This document shows positions 1-6,422 of a DNA stretch of 8,353 bases, piece by piece. The notes under the pieces were generated by a model that saw only the letters and a list, made by a program, of their open reading frames with translations, searched no databases and was not told where the DNA came from. The translations under genes were made by a program, and so were the position numbers. Where the stretch lies: assembly GCA_043781315.1 (NCBI GenBank), contig JAYWBR010000017.1:1-8353 (forward strand). Reading direction: 5' to 3'. This stretch comes from CAIQOK01 sp043781315. Its GTDB lineage: Bacteria > Verrucomicrobiota > Verrucomicrobiia > Limisphaerales > CAIQOK01. Each line of letters opens with the position of its first letter. The first letter of the stretch is position 1.

Positions 1-2
1 GG

Positions 3-737
3 GTCATCGGGGTTTCAAAAGTGGCGCGCGACATCACTGAACGCAAACAGGCCGAGGAAGCGCGCCGCCGCCTGGATGTGCTGACCGCCTCGAACCGAAA
101 GTTGGAAGCGGAGATCGTCCGGCGGCAGGCCGTGGAGACATCCCTCAAGCAGCGCGAGCAACATCAAATCCGGCTGGTGGAGCAGTCGTTGCAGATGCAG
201 GAACGGTTGCGGCAATTGTCCCGCCAGATTCTGTCGGCGCAGGAAGAGGAGCGCAAACGCATCAGCTGCGAACTGCATGATGTCATCGCCCAGACACTGA
301 CGGGCATCAATGTCCAGTTGGCGGCCTTTGCCGGCGTGGAAGCCCTGGACAGCGCGAAACGGACAGCACTCTTCCGCGTCGCGCAGGAGGCGTTGACCAA
401 CGTGTCCCGCCATGCGCAAACCAGCCGCGTGGAGATCAGCATCCAGAAACTCGCGGCTGGTATCGGCATGAAGATCAAGGACGACGGCAAATCCTTCAGC
501 GTGGAACAACGCTTGCAGGCCAAGGGCAGCAAACGTCTCGGCCTGCTCGGCATGAGGGAACGCGTCGAAATGGTCGGCGGCACTTTTTGCGTGGAATCGG
601 CTCCCGGCCGGGGCACCACCATCGCGGTGCTGATTCCGTCCGGCAAAAGCGCCCAAAGCCGCGCGGAAACAATCCGGCAAAGCGCCCCCCTGGCCCGCCC
701 TCGAAACGCCGCCCTCCGAAAGAAAAATTCCAAATGA
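3..737 (+). CDS. PAS-linked histidine kinase, HisKA_3/HATPase type (5' end outside window, internally shortened)
   Basis: Sensor kinase of the NarX/DegS-like class (HisKA_3 dimerisation helix plus HATPase_c). The frame is open from base 3, and the first residues (VIGVSKVARDITERKQ) are the typical end of a PAS domain, so the real start lies upstream; GTG at 21 is only an internal codon. Numbering from that GTG: coiled coil about 10-70, phospho-acceptor His86 in ELHD (276-278), N-box ALFRVAQEALTN (116-127), DDGKSF as G1 box (154-159), GLLGMRERVEMVGG as G2 region. Between ELHD and the N-box there are only 28 residues, against 98 in the kinase at 1903-3093. The second DHp helix and the LRPxxLDELGL motif are missing, with the join near 315-330. 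The frame survives. The stop overlaps the kaiC-remnant ATG (ATGA). Family assignment is firm; kinase activity is doubtful because of the missing segment. Confidence 0.85.
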   Translation, partial: VIGVSKVARDITERKQAEEARRRLDVLTASNRKLEAEIVRRQAVETSLKQREQHQIRLVEQSLQMQERLRQLSRQILSAQEEERKRISCELHDVIAQTLTGINVQLAAFAGVEALDSAKRTALFRVAQEALTNVSRHAQTSRVEISIQKLAAGIGMKIKDDGKSFSVEQRLQAKGSKRLGLLGMRERVEMVGGTFCVESAPGRGTTIAVLIPSGKSAQSRAETIRQSAPLARPRNAALRKKNSK

Positions 738-1445
738 AAAATAACGGTTCCAAATCCATTGGTGCGAAACCCCTTTTACCCAAGTGCCCGACCGGCATCC
801 AGGGCCTCGACGAAATCACCGGCGGCGGCTTTGGGCACGATCTTCGAAGGCAAGGGCATGGTGACGCGGCTGATTGATTATCTGAAGGCCCGCCAGATCA
901 CCTCGGTCTTCACCAGTCTCACGCAGGGCGGGCACTCGTTGCAACAAAGCGAGGCCGGCATGTCTTCGCTCATGGACGCGTGGATTTTGTTGCAGGACTT
1001 CGAGGGCAACGGGGAGCGCAACCGCGTGCTCTACGTCCTCAAGGCGCGCGGCATGAAACACTCGAATCAAATTCGCGAGTTCCTGATTTCGGATCACGGC
1101 ATTGATGTCGTGGACGCCTACATCGGTGCCAGCGGCGTGTTGACCGGCTCCGCGCGCGTGGCGCAAGGCGATCTCGAAAAGGCCGCCGTGCTCGCCGGTC
1201 AGCAGGAGGCCGCGCAGCTCAAGCGCGAAGTGGAACGCAAACGCAAGGCGCTCGAACGCCAGATCAGCGATCTGCGTTCCGATTATGAAGGTGAAGCGCT
1301 GGAACTGCGGCGCATTGCCGAACAGGTCGGCACGCGTACGCTCATGCTGACCACCGAGCGGACCGCCTCCGGCATCCTGCGCCAGGCGGATGCCAAGGTC
1401 GCGGCCAGTCCGCAGAATAAACCCAGACTCGGGAGGACGCATTGA
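734..1445 (+). pseudogene. kaiC: KaiC-like RecA-superfamily ATPase, remnant with large internal deletion and frame change
   Basis: Two pieces of a KaiC-family protein in two frames. Bases 734 to about 835 encode the N-terminus, including CPTGIQGLDEITGGG, the conserved lead-in to the first KaiC domain. From about 834 the next frame encodes the end of the second domain (MVTRLIDYLK, SLMDAWILLQDFEGNGERNR, GMKHSNQIREFLISDHG) and a charged coiled-coil tail rich in Glu/Lys/Arg. Both Walker A motifs, the Walker B motifs and the catalytic glutamates are absent. Compared with usual family length (roughly 500 residues or more) something like 300 or more residues are gone. ATG at 858 could still start a 195-residue C-terminal piece. 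The stop at 1443-1445 overlaps the kaiB start, so the reading frame next to kaiB is kept. Identity is confident from the two ends. Whether the loss is genomic or an assembly error cannot be told here. Confidence 0.8.
1431..1437 (+). promoter_or_regulatory. Shine-Dalgarno site of kaiB
   Basis: GGGAGGA lies seven bases before ATG 1445. It is the only strong Shine-Dalgarno match I found ahead of a gene in this window. It decides for ATG 1445 over the in-frame TTG at 1442. Confidence 0.6.
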
Positions 1446-1897
1446 TGAAAACAAAAACGAGGAAACGCGCCGCCGACAAAGGTGCGACCGGAAATGGCGG
1501 TCAGGAGCGCGGCGTTCACGCCGCTTCAACGTCCGCGAACGGAAACGCTTCGTCACTTGCGGGCGCTGTGGTTGGTCGGACGGTGAAGCGGGCTAAAGCC
1601 CGCGCGCCTCGCCTCGCCGCCAAACTCTGGCAACTGCGCCTCTATGTGGTGGATCATACGCCCAAATCTGTGACCGCCTTCGCGAACTTGAAAAACTTTT
1701 GCGAGACGCACCTCAAAGGCCGCTATCGCATCAAGGTGATTGATTTGCTGAAGCAGCCGCACCTGGCCAAAGGCGACCAGATCCTCGCCATTCCCACGGT
1801 GGTGCGGAAATTGCCGAAGCCGGTGCGCACCCTCATCGGCACTTTGTCTGACACCGCGCGCGTGCTCGTCGGTTTGGATTTGCGCGCGGCGGATTAA
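1445..1897 (+). CDS. kaiB: KaiB-family protein with long N-terminal extension
   Basis: KaiB is a small thioredoxin-like, fold-switching partner of KaiC. Residues 61-147 of this 150-residue product form a full KaiB domain: LWQLRLYVVDHTPKS (first strand and turn), RYRIKVIDLLKQP, the ILAIPTVVRKLPKPVRTLIG core and the terminal LVGLDLR. Usual KaiB proteins are about 90-105 residues, so about 60 residues at the N-terminus are extra. That part is Ala/Gly/Arg-rich and low in complexity, and residues 20-55 are encoded by an inverted pair of REP-like hairpins (1504-1608). The ATG at 1445 overlaps the stop of the kaiC remnant and has a GGGAGGA ribosome-binding site. Unlike its neighbours the KaiB domain shows no break. 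With kaiC destroyed, its usual partner would have to come from elsewhere in the genome. A shorter product starting downstream of the hairpins is possible, but I see no good start there. Confidence 0.88.
   Translation: MKTKTRKRAADKGATGNGGQERGVHAASTSANGNASSLAGAVVGRTVKRAKARAPRLAAKLWQLRLYVVDHTPKSVTAFANLKNFCETHLKGRYRIKVIDLLKQPHLAKGDQILAIPTVVRKLPKPVRTLIGTLSDTARVLVGLDLRAAD
1504..1608 (+). repeat. Inverted pair of REP-like hairpins inside kaiB
   Basis: Two 32-base units, 1504-1535 and 1577-1608, face each other. The reverse complement of the second matches the first at 25 of 32 positions. Each holds a perfect 6-bp stem with a 4-base loop: GCGGCG-TTCA-CGCCGC (1509-1524) and GCGGGC-TAAA-GCCCGC (1588-1603). 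Four of the seven differences are paired stem changes (CG to GC on both arms), so the stem is conserved rather than the letters. The whole block is 105 bases, an exact multiple of three, and is read through as kaiB residues 20-55. It resembles REP/BIME elements, which are usually extragenic. Confidence 0.8.
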
Positions 1898-1902
1898 CCG
1901 GG

Positions 1903-3093
1903 ATGAAAATTCCAAAGAAAAAACCGGCCCGTCGCAAGGATCAATACGTCCTGCGCTTGTTCGTGGCGGGCGCCACGGATCGCTCGCGTCAGGCCATCCT
2001 GCGCGTCCGGCAGTTGTGCGCAACGGAATTGAAAGATAACTGCGATCTGAAAGTCATAGACATCTATCAGCAGCCCGAGCTGGCGTTGACGCGGGACAAA
2101 ATGATTCTCTACGCCAACCACTGTTTCGCCCGCATGGTCAAATATCCGCTCGAGCAGGTGACGGGCAGCTCCTTTCGCCGCTTTCTTTCGGACGCAGACC
2201 GGGCGATGCTCAAATCGCTCATGAAACGGTCCGCCAAATCCGGCTCCAAAATCTCCGTGCAGCTCCATGCCCGCGACGGTGCGCTGGTCCCGGCGCTGCT
2301 TTCAATTCGTGAACTGGCCAACGAAGGTTCCAAGCAAGTGACCCTCGGCATGGTGGTGACGGACCTGACGGAGGCCCGCCGCAACGAGGAACGGCTGCGC
2401 ACTTTGACCCATCGCGTGGTGCAGGCGCAGGAAACCGAGCGCGGACGCGTGGCGTTGGAATTGCACGACAACGTCACCCAGCTTCTCTGTGCCGTCCTCG
2501 TGCGCAGCCAGACGCTGGCGAACAATCTTTCGGCGCGCGACGGGGCCGCGAAGCAGGAAGCGATCAAGCTCCGCAAGCTGCTCAGCCAGACCGCCGAAGC
2601 AGTGGAGCGCATCTCACGCAATTTGCGGCCCGGGGTATTGGATGAACTGGGGCTGGTCGCCGTCCTCCGCGACACCAGTCAACAGTTTGCAGAACGGACG
2701 GGCCTGGCCGTGAAGCTGGCCTGCGTGGAGTTGACCGCTCGGCTGCCGGCCAACATTGAACTCGCGCTCTATCGCATTCTTCAGGAGGCCTTGAAAAATG
2801 TGGAGAAGCACGCCCACGCCCGGCAGGTGACCGTGCGGTTGACGAAGCGGAGCGACTTTGTGCGACTGGAAATTCTGGACGACGGCATCGGCTTCGACCC
2901 GGCACCGCGTTCGGCCCGGCAAAAAAAATCGGACGGCCTTGGCCTGCTCGCCATGCGGGAGCGCGCGACCTGCGTCGGCGGCACCTTGAAGGTTGAACCC
3001 ACGCTCGCCCAAGGCACCACCGTCACGGCACAAATTTCCCTAATCCGTCGCCCATCGGGGGGTAGAAGAAGTCGCGCTGATCTAATGCGCTAA
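1903..3093 (+). CDS. KaiB(half)-PAS-HisKA_3 histidine kinase fusion
   Basis: A 396-residue open frame. Residues 15-60 are the first half of a KaiB domain (YVLRLFVAGATDRSRQ, DLKVIDIYQQPEL). From about 62 the sequence passes straight into a PAS domain (KMILYANHCFARMVKYPLEQVTG, ending VTLGMVVTDLTEARR near 160). Then come the DHp helix with His188 in ELHD, the X-region LRPGVLDELGLVAVL, the N-box ALYRILQEALKN (Asn299), DDGIGF (326-331) and GLGLLAMRERA (345-355). Catalytic motifs are all present, so the kinase half looks functional. The second half of KaiB (IPT...LIG...VGLDL) and any residues before PAS are missing, which suggests that a deletion near 2083-2097 fused a second kaiB to the next gene. 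The layout recalls cyanobacterial SasA, which has a KaiB-like sensor domain ahead of a kinase, but SasA has a complete domain and no PAS. It starts five bases after the kaiB stop, and the response regulator at 3630 is its likely partner. Confidence 0.85.
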   Translation: MKIPKKKPARRKDQYVLRLFVAGATDRSRQAILRVRQLCATELKDNCDLKVIDIYQQPELALTRDKMILYANHCFARMVKYPLEQVTGSSFRRFLSDADRAMLKSLMKRSAKSGSKISVQLHARDGALVPALLSIRELANEGSKQVTLGMVVTDLTEARRNEERLRTLTHRVVQAQETERGRVALELHDNVTQLLCAVLVRSQTLANNLSARDGAAKQEAIKLRKLLSQTAEAVERISRNLRPGVLDELGLVAVLRDTSQQFAERTGLAVKLACVELTARLPANIELALYRILQEALKNVEKHAHARQVTVRLTKRSDFVRLEILDDGIGFDPAPRSARQKKSDGLGLLAMRERATCVGGTLKVEPTLAQGTTVTAQISLIRRPSGGRRSRADLMR

Positions 3094-3099
3094 AACCAA

Positions 3100-3633
3100 A
3101 TGATCATTAATATGAAACGAATCACTGTTTTGATCGCGCTGCTCGCCGCCGGCTGGAGCGCCGCCCACGCCGCACCGCTTTCGACCAACACTGCGGCGGC
3201 TGAGCGTGTGCTCCTGATTGATCCGAGCACCATGCCGGTGGCCGCCGGCAGCGCCACGCTGACGATCGGCGCACTCCGGCGTGCCGACGGCGTTTACACG
3301 GGCGATTATCAGGTCAAGGTGTTCCCCTACTTTTTGAAAAATGAAAAGGGCCGGCTGGAGATCCTCGTATCCGACGAATCGCTGTCCAGGGTTACGGGAG
3401 GCCAGGTGGTGACGATCACCGGCACCGCCACGCCGAGCCGCAAAAACGGGAAGTGCCGCATCATCGGGGCCACCGCCACGCCGACGGGGAGCCAGGGCGG
3501 CCGGCTCAAGCTGTGGTTCACTGCGGGCAACCGGAAAATGATCTTTGAGCCGGCCTATCACTTTGGCGAAAATGAAACCAACCGCGCCCGGGCGCAGATG
3601 ATGGAAACCAACCTTGTCACCACAAGACTATGA
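3100..3633 (+). CDS. Small secreted protein of unknown function
   Basis: A 177-residue product with a clear Sec-type signal peptide: basic start (MKR), hydrophobic run ITVLIALLAAGWSAA, and a likely cut after AHA. The ATG at 3112 (MKRITVL) is as plausible as the one at 3100. The mature part is rich in beta-type residues and Thr/Gly (TIGALRRADGVYTGDYQVKV, GGQVVTITGTATPS, GRLKLWFTAGNRKMIFEP), which suggests a compact beta domain outside the cytoplasm. It has no further membrane segment and no lipobox. I recall similar proteins in verrucomicrobial genomes beside KaiB/kinase genes, but I know no assigned function. It sits between the fusion kinase and the response regulator and overlaps the latter by four bases (ATGA), so it is probably translated with them. 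A role in sensing or in the regulated response is only inferred from position. Confidence 0.75.
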   Translation: MIINMKRITVLIALLAAGWSAAHAAPLSTNTAAAERVLLIDPSTMPVAAGSATLTIGALRRADGVYTGDYQVKVFPYFLKNEKGRLEILVSDESLSRVTGGQVVTITGTATPSRKNGKCRIIGATATPTGSQGGRLKLWFTAGNRKMIFEPAYHFGENETNRARAQMMETNLVTTRL

Positions 3634-4307
3634 AAAAAATTACTGTCCTGCTGGCCGAAGATCATACGATTGTGCGCGAGGGCTTTCGTAAGATGCTCGA
3701 ACTCGATGACGATTTTGAAGTCGTCGGCGAGGCGCAGGACGGGCGCAAGGCCGTCGCGCTGGCAAAAAAATTCCGGCCGGCCGTGGTGTTGATGGACATC
3801 GCCATGCCGTTGTTGAATGGCTTGGAGGCCGCGCGCCAGTTGCAAAAAGATTTGCCGACCACCAAGGTGCTCATGCTCTCCGCGCACAGCGATGATGCGT
3901 ATGTCCAGAACGCGATTGAATCCGGTGCGGTGGGATTTCTGCTCAAGCAGACTTCCGCGCACGACGTGTGCCGCGCGATCCGGGAGATTCACAGTGGAAA
4001 AACTTTTTTCTGTCCGGCCATTTCCAAACGCCAGCAGCGGCTCCATCCGGCTTCGCTCGACCGCACGGGTTCGCTCAAGAAGAAGGTGGTCGAACTGACC
4101 TCGCGCGAGATGGAAGTGCTGCAACTCATCGCCGAAGGCAAGGCCAACAAGGAAACCGCCTCCGAACTCGGCATCGGCATCAAGACCGTCGAGAAACATC
4201 GCGAGCACTTGATGGAGAAGCGGGACATCCACGACACCGCCGGCCTCACCCGCTACGCCATCAGCGCCGGCATCATCGAGAGCAGCGTGCAGTTGACGAT
4301 TGTTTAA
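3630..4307 (+). CDS. NarL/FixJ-family response regulator
   Basis: A 225-residue transcription factor controlled by phosphorylation. The receiver domain (about 1-120) has the acidic pair Glu10-Asp11, phospho-acceptor Asp56 (VVLMDIAMP), Ser84 in the switch position (LMLSAHSDDAYV) and Lys106 (GFLLKQTSA). A linker leads to the LuxR-type helix-turn-helix, about 156-213: LTSREMEVLQLIAEGKANKE, ASELGIGIKTVEKHREHLMEK. Length and domain order match the family and nothing appears missing. The start overlaps the stop of the secreted-protein gene by four bases, so it is the last gene of the operon. HisKA_3 kinases and NarL-type regulators are natural partners, so the kinase at 1903-3093 is the best candidate for its donor. 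Targets cannot be told from this window. Confidence 0.93.
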   Translation: MKKITVLLAEDHTIVREGFRKMLELDDDFEVVGEAQDGRKAVALAKKFRPAVVLMDIAMPLLNGLEAARQLQKDLPTTKVLMLSAHSDDAYVQNAIESGAVGFLLKQTSAHDVCRAIREIHSGKTFFCPAISKRQQRLHPASLDRTGSLKKKVVELTSREMEVLQLIAEGKANKETASELGIGIKTVEKHREHLMEKRDIHDTAGLTRYAISAGIIESSVQLTIV

Positions 4308-4309
4308 AA

Positions 4310-4339
4310 TTCTCCGCCCTCGTTTGGGCGAGAGGAGAA
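4310..4339 (+). terminator. Terminator-like imperfect inverted repeat after the response regulator
   Basis: TTCTCC (4310-4315) pairs with GGAGAA (4334-4339) and GCCC (4316-4319) with GGGC (4326-4329), leaving a six-base loop and a four-base bulge (GAGA). It starts three bases after the stop codon. There is no good T-run behind it, so it is at best a weak intrinsic terminator or an mRNA 3' end structure. The rest of the 4308-4439 gap holds nothing I can name. Confidence 0.4.
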
Positions 4340-4439
4340 CATTTCTGGTAGGGTTTCACCCCATACCCCCGTCAGTCCTTCGGCGTAGCATGGCGGCGCG
4401 TAATGCAACTTTTTTAAAAATCCCCGGCCGCCCGTTTCG

Positions 4440-5320
4440 ATGAACTGGTACCCGCTCAATCTCACCGTCCGCGTCGGCTGTAACCTTGCCTACGAAACCA
4501 CCGTGCAAACGCCCGTGCTGTTCGTGCTCAAGCCACGGCTCGAAGGCAAGGTGCTGGTGATGCAGCAATGATTGTCGTTCGGCATCGGCCTGCCATCGTA
4601 TGAGTTTCAGGATTCGCACGGCAACATCACCTATCGCTCCACGTTCATGCCGGGGCGGAATGAAATCCGGCACGACGCGCTTGTGGCCGTTTCTTCGCTG
4701 CCGGACAGCCGGGAAATTTTCGGCAACACCATTCCCGTCGGACAACTGCCGCACGAGTTGTTGCGCTACACGCTGCCGAGCCGCTATTGCGATTCGGACA
4801 AGCTGATGAATTTTGCGGGGAATCAATTCGGCCAGATTCAGCACGGCCTGCCGCGCGTGCAGGCCATCTGCGACTGGGTTCACAACAACATCGAGTACCG
4901 CTACATGTCCGGTCGCGCCGACTTGTCCGCGTCCGAAGTCATCGCCCGGCGCTACGGCGTCTGCCGCGATTTCGCGCACGCGGCCATCGCCCTGTGCCGC
5001 GCCTTCAATCTGCCCGCGCGCTACGTCACCGGACATCTGCCGGACATCGGTTTTATTGATCCCGGCACGCCGATGGATTTTCATGCCTACTGCGAAGTGT
5101 CTCTCGGCAACGAATGGCTCACATTCGATCCGCGTTTAACGTTCCGCGCATCGGGCGGGTCAAGGTCGCGCACGGCGCGTTTGCAACGATCTACGGCGAG
5201 GCGGTGCTGTCGCATTTCGAGATCTGGGCCTATCAGGTGAATCCGCAGCAGGTGGCCGTGGGTGATCCCGTTGATCTCACGAAACGCCTCGATGGCCGTC
5301 AAACGGTGCGACTCAGTTGA
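4440..5320 (+). pseudogene. Transglutaminase-like protein (Bact_transglu_N plus TGc), broken by a stop and a frameshift
   Basis: The ATG at 4440 opens MNWYPLNLTVRVGCNLAYET, a usual start for bacterial transglutaminase-like proteins with an N-terminal beta domain. The frame meets TGA at 4569-4571 and then continues in the same frame with good similarity (LSFGIGLPSYEFQDSHGN), so this is a point change, possibly CGA to TGA. The core domain keeps the Cys-His-Asp triad: RYGVCRDFAHAA (Cys at about 4963), MDFHAYCEV, and TFDPR (Asp at 5127). Just after, at about 5135-5138, the frame changes: the true C-terminus (FNVPRIGRVKVAHGAFATIY ... YQVNPQQVAVGDPVDLTKRLDG) runs on one frame over to 5320, as if one T of GTTTTAAC were lost. 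From memory of relatives, a few residues also seem missing in VAHG-AFATIY. A TTG at 4572 would give a product lacking the N-domain and with a scrambled C-terminus, so I call it a pseudogene. Sequencing error is the alternative. Confidence 0.82.
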
Positions 5321-5464
5321 AAACCGGGCGGTTCCACCGTTGCCGTTTTTTGGATGCCAGGGGCGACGAGTTCAACACCCCTGCGGCAGTCGGACTGAAA
5401 ATTCCGCCCGGCCCGCGTTTCTCGCCGCTCGACAGCCGGGGCGGCCTTGTCTAATTTTCCCCGC
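5321..5464 (+). other. Gap between transglutaminase remnant and epimerase
   Basis: These 144 bases hold no gene I can support. They contain an inverted repeat CAGGGG (5358-5363)/CCCCTG (5378-5383) with a 14-base loop, preceded by a run of six T. A frame open from about 5317 to a TAA at 5452-5454 has plausible codon use but no start or recognised similarity. The 3' end holds the candidate epimerase promoter. Confidence 0.4.
5429..5457 (+). promoter_or_regulatory. Candidate promoter of the epimerase gene
   Basis: TCGACA (5429-5434) differs from the -35 consensus at one base. The -10 may be TCTAAT (5450-5455, five of six, 15-base spacer) or TAATTT (5452-5457, 17-base spacer). Either lies only seven to nine bases before GTG 5465, and no Shine-Dalgarno site is visible, so a leaderless or near-leaderless transcript is likely. 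This is pattern matching only. Confidence 0.4.
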
Positions 5465-6418
5465 GTGAATTTTCTTGTCACCGGTGGTGCCGGTTTTATC
5501 GGATCGAATCTCTGCGAGCGTTTGCTGCGTTCGGGACATGCGGTCTGGGCGTTTGACGAGCTGAACGATTTCTACGACCCCAAGTTCAAACGGCGCAACC
5601 TCGCGGAAATCCAGGCGCTCGGGCGGCCGTTTCAGTTTGTCCAAGGCACCATCACCGACCGCGCCGCGCTGGATCAGTTGTTCGCCGGCGTGAAGTTCGA
5701 CCAGATCATCCACCTCGCGGCCCGCGCCGGGGTGCGTCCCAGCCTCGTGGATCCGGTGCTGTATCAGCGCGTGAACGTGGAAGGCACGGTGAACGTCCTC
5801 GAAGCCGCCCGTCACGCCGGCGTCAAAAAAATCACCATCGCCTCGACCTCCTCGGTCTATGGCTTGAATTCCAAGGTGCCGTTTTCAGAAAGCGATCCGA
5901 TCTTCTCCGCCATTTCGCCGTACGCGGCGAGCAAGCTGTGCTGCGAGGCGCTCGGCCACGTTTACCATCACATTTACGGCATGGACGTGGTGATGCTGCG
6001 GTTCTTCACCGTCTATGGCCGGCGGCAGCGGCCCGATCTGGCGATCTACAAATTCGCCAAGCTCATCACGGCGGGACAGCCGATTCCGGTTTTTGGCGAC
6101 GGCTCGACTGCGCGCGATTACACTTACGTCGGCGACATCATTGACGGCATCGAGGCCTGCACGCAGAAGGAATTCGGCTACGAGATTTTCAACCTCGGCG
6201 AATCGCAGGTCGTGAAGTTGAGCTATCTGATCGAGCTGCTGGAAAATGCCCTCGGCAAAAAAGCCACCATTGACCGCCAGCCCATGCAGCCCGGCGATGT
6301 GCCGCTAACCTTCGCTGACATCTCCAAAGCCCGCGCCCGGCTGGGCTACAATCCGCACACCAAGATCGAACAAGGCATTCCGTTGTTCGTGGACTGGTTC
6401 AAGCAAACCGCTTTTTAA
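5465..6418 (+). CDS. NAD-dependent sugar-nucleotide epimerase (extended SDR, UDP-glucuronate 4-epimerase-like)
   Basis: Extended short-chain dehydrogenase/reductase of 317 residues. It would interconvert a nucleotide sugar, most likely at C4 (UDP-glucuronate to UDP-galacturonate type), supplying precursors for surface polysaccharide. The Rossmann motif is FLVTGGAGFIGSNL (Gly7, Gly10, Gly13). The LNDFYDPKFKRRNL stretch is typical of the UDP-glucuronate epimerase branch. IASTSSVYG and Tyr153-xxx-Lys157 (SPYAASK) form the catalytic triad, and MLRFFTVYGRRQRPDLAIYKF and ARDYTYVGDIIDGI are the substrate-side motifs. Length is normal and the gene is intact. I chose GTG 5465 because it gives the usual N-terminus (MNFLVTGG); TTG 5447 would add six residues. 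No Shine-Dalgarno site precedes either. The exact sugar cannot be fixed from sequence: UDP-glucose epimerase or a dehydratase relative are less likely. Confidence 0.9.
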   Translation: MNFLVTGGAGFIGSNLCERLLRSGHAVWAFDELNDFYDPKFKRRNLAEIQALGRPFQFVQGTITDRAALDQLFAGVKFDQIIHLAARAGVRPSLVDPVLYQRVNVEGTVNVLEAARHAGVKKITIASTSSVYGLNSKVPFSESDPIFSAISPYAASKLCCEALGHVYHHIYGMDVVMLRFFTVYGRRQRPDLAIYKFAKLITAGQPIPVFGDGSTARDYTYVGDIIDGIEACTQKEFGYEIFNLGESQVVKLSYLIELLENALGKKATIDRQPMQPGDVPLTFADISKARARLGYNPHTKIEQGIPLFVDWFKQTAF

Positions 6419-6422
6419 TTTT

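Noticed and set aside
15..680. Minus-strand open frame of 221 codons over the first kinase
   Set aside because: The plus strand encodes recognisable DHp and HATPase motifs; the antisense frame is His/Ala/Leu-rich shadow sequence.
759..1445. GTG at 759 as the start of a 228-residue protein
   Set aside because: The first 25 or so codons in that frame overlap the true kaiC N-terminus in another frame and do not look like protein of this family. The real homology in this frame begins only near 834-858.
816..1556. Minus-strand open frame of 246 codons over the kaiC remnant
   Set aside because: It is the high-GC antisense shadow of the KaiC C-terminal part, whose plus-strand translation has clear family motifs.
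5317..5454. Possible short gene or gene tail in the gap before the epimerase (frame ending at TAA 5452)
   Set aside because: Codon use is plausible, but there is no start codon in a sensible place, no recognised similarity and the candidate epimerase promoter overlaps its end. Not enough to report as a gene.
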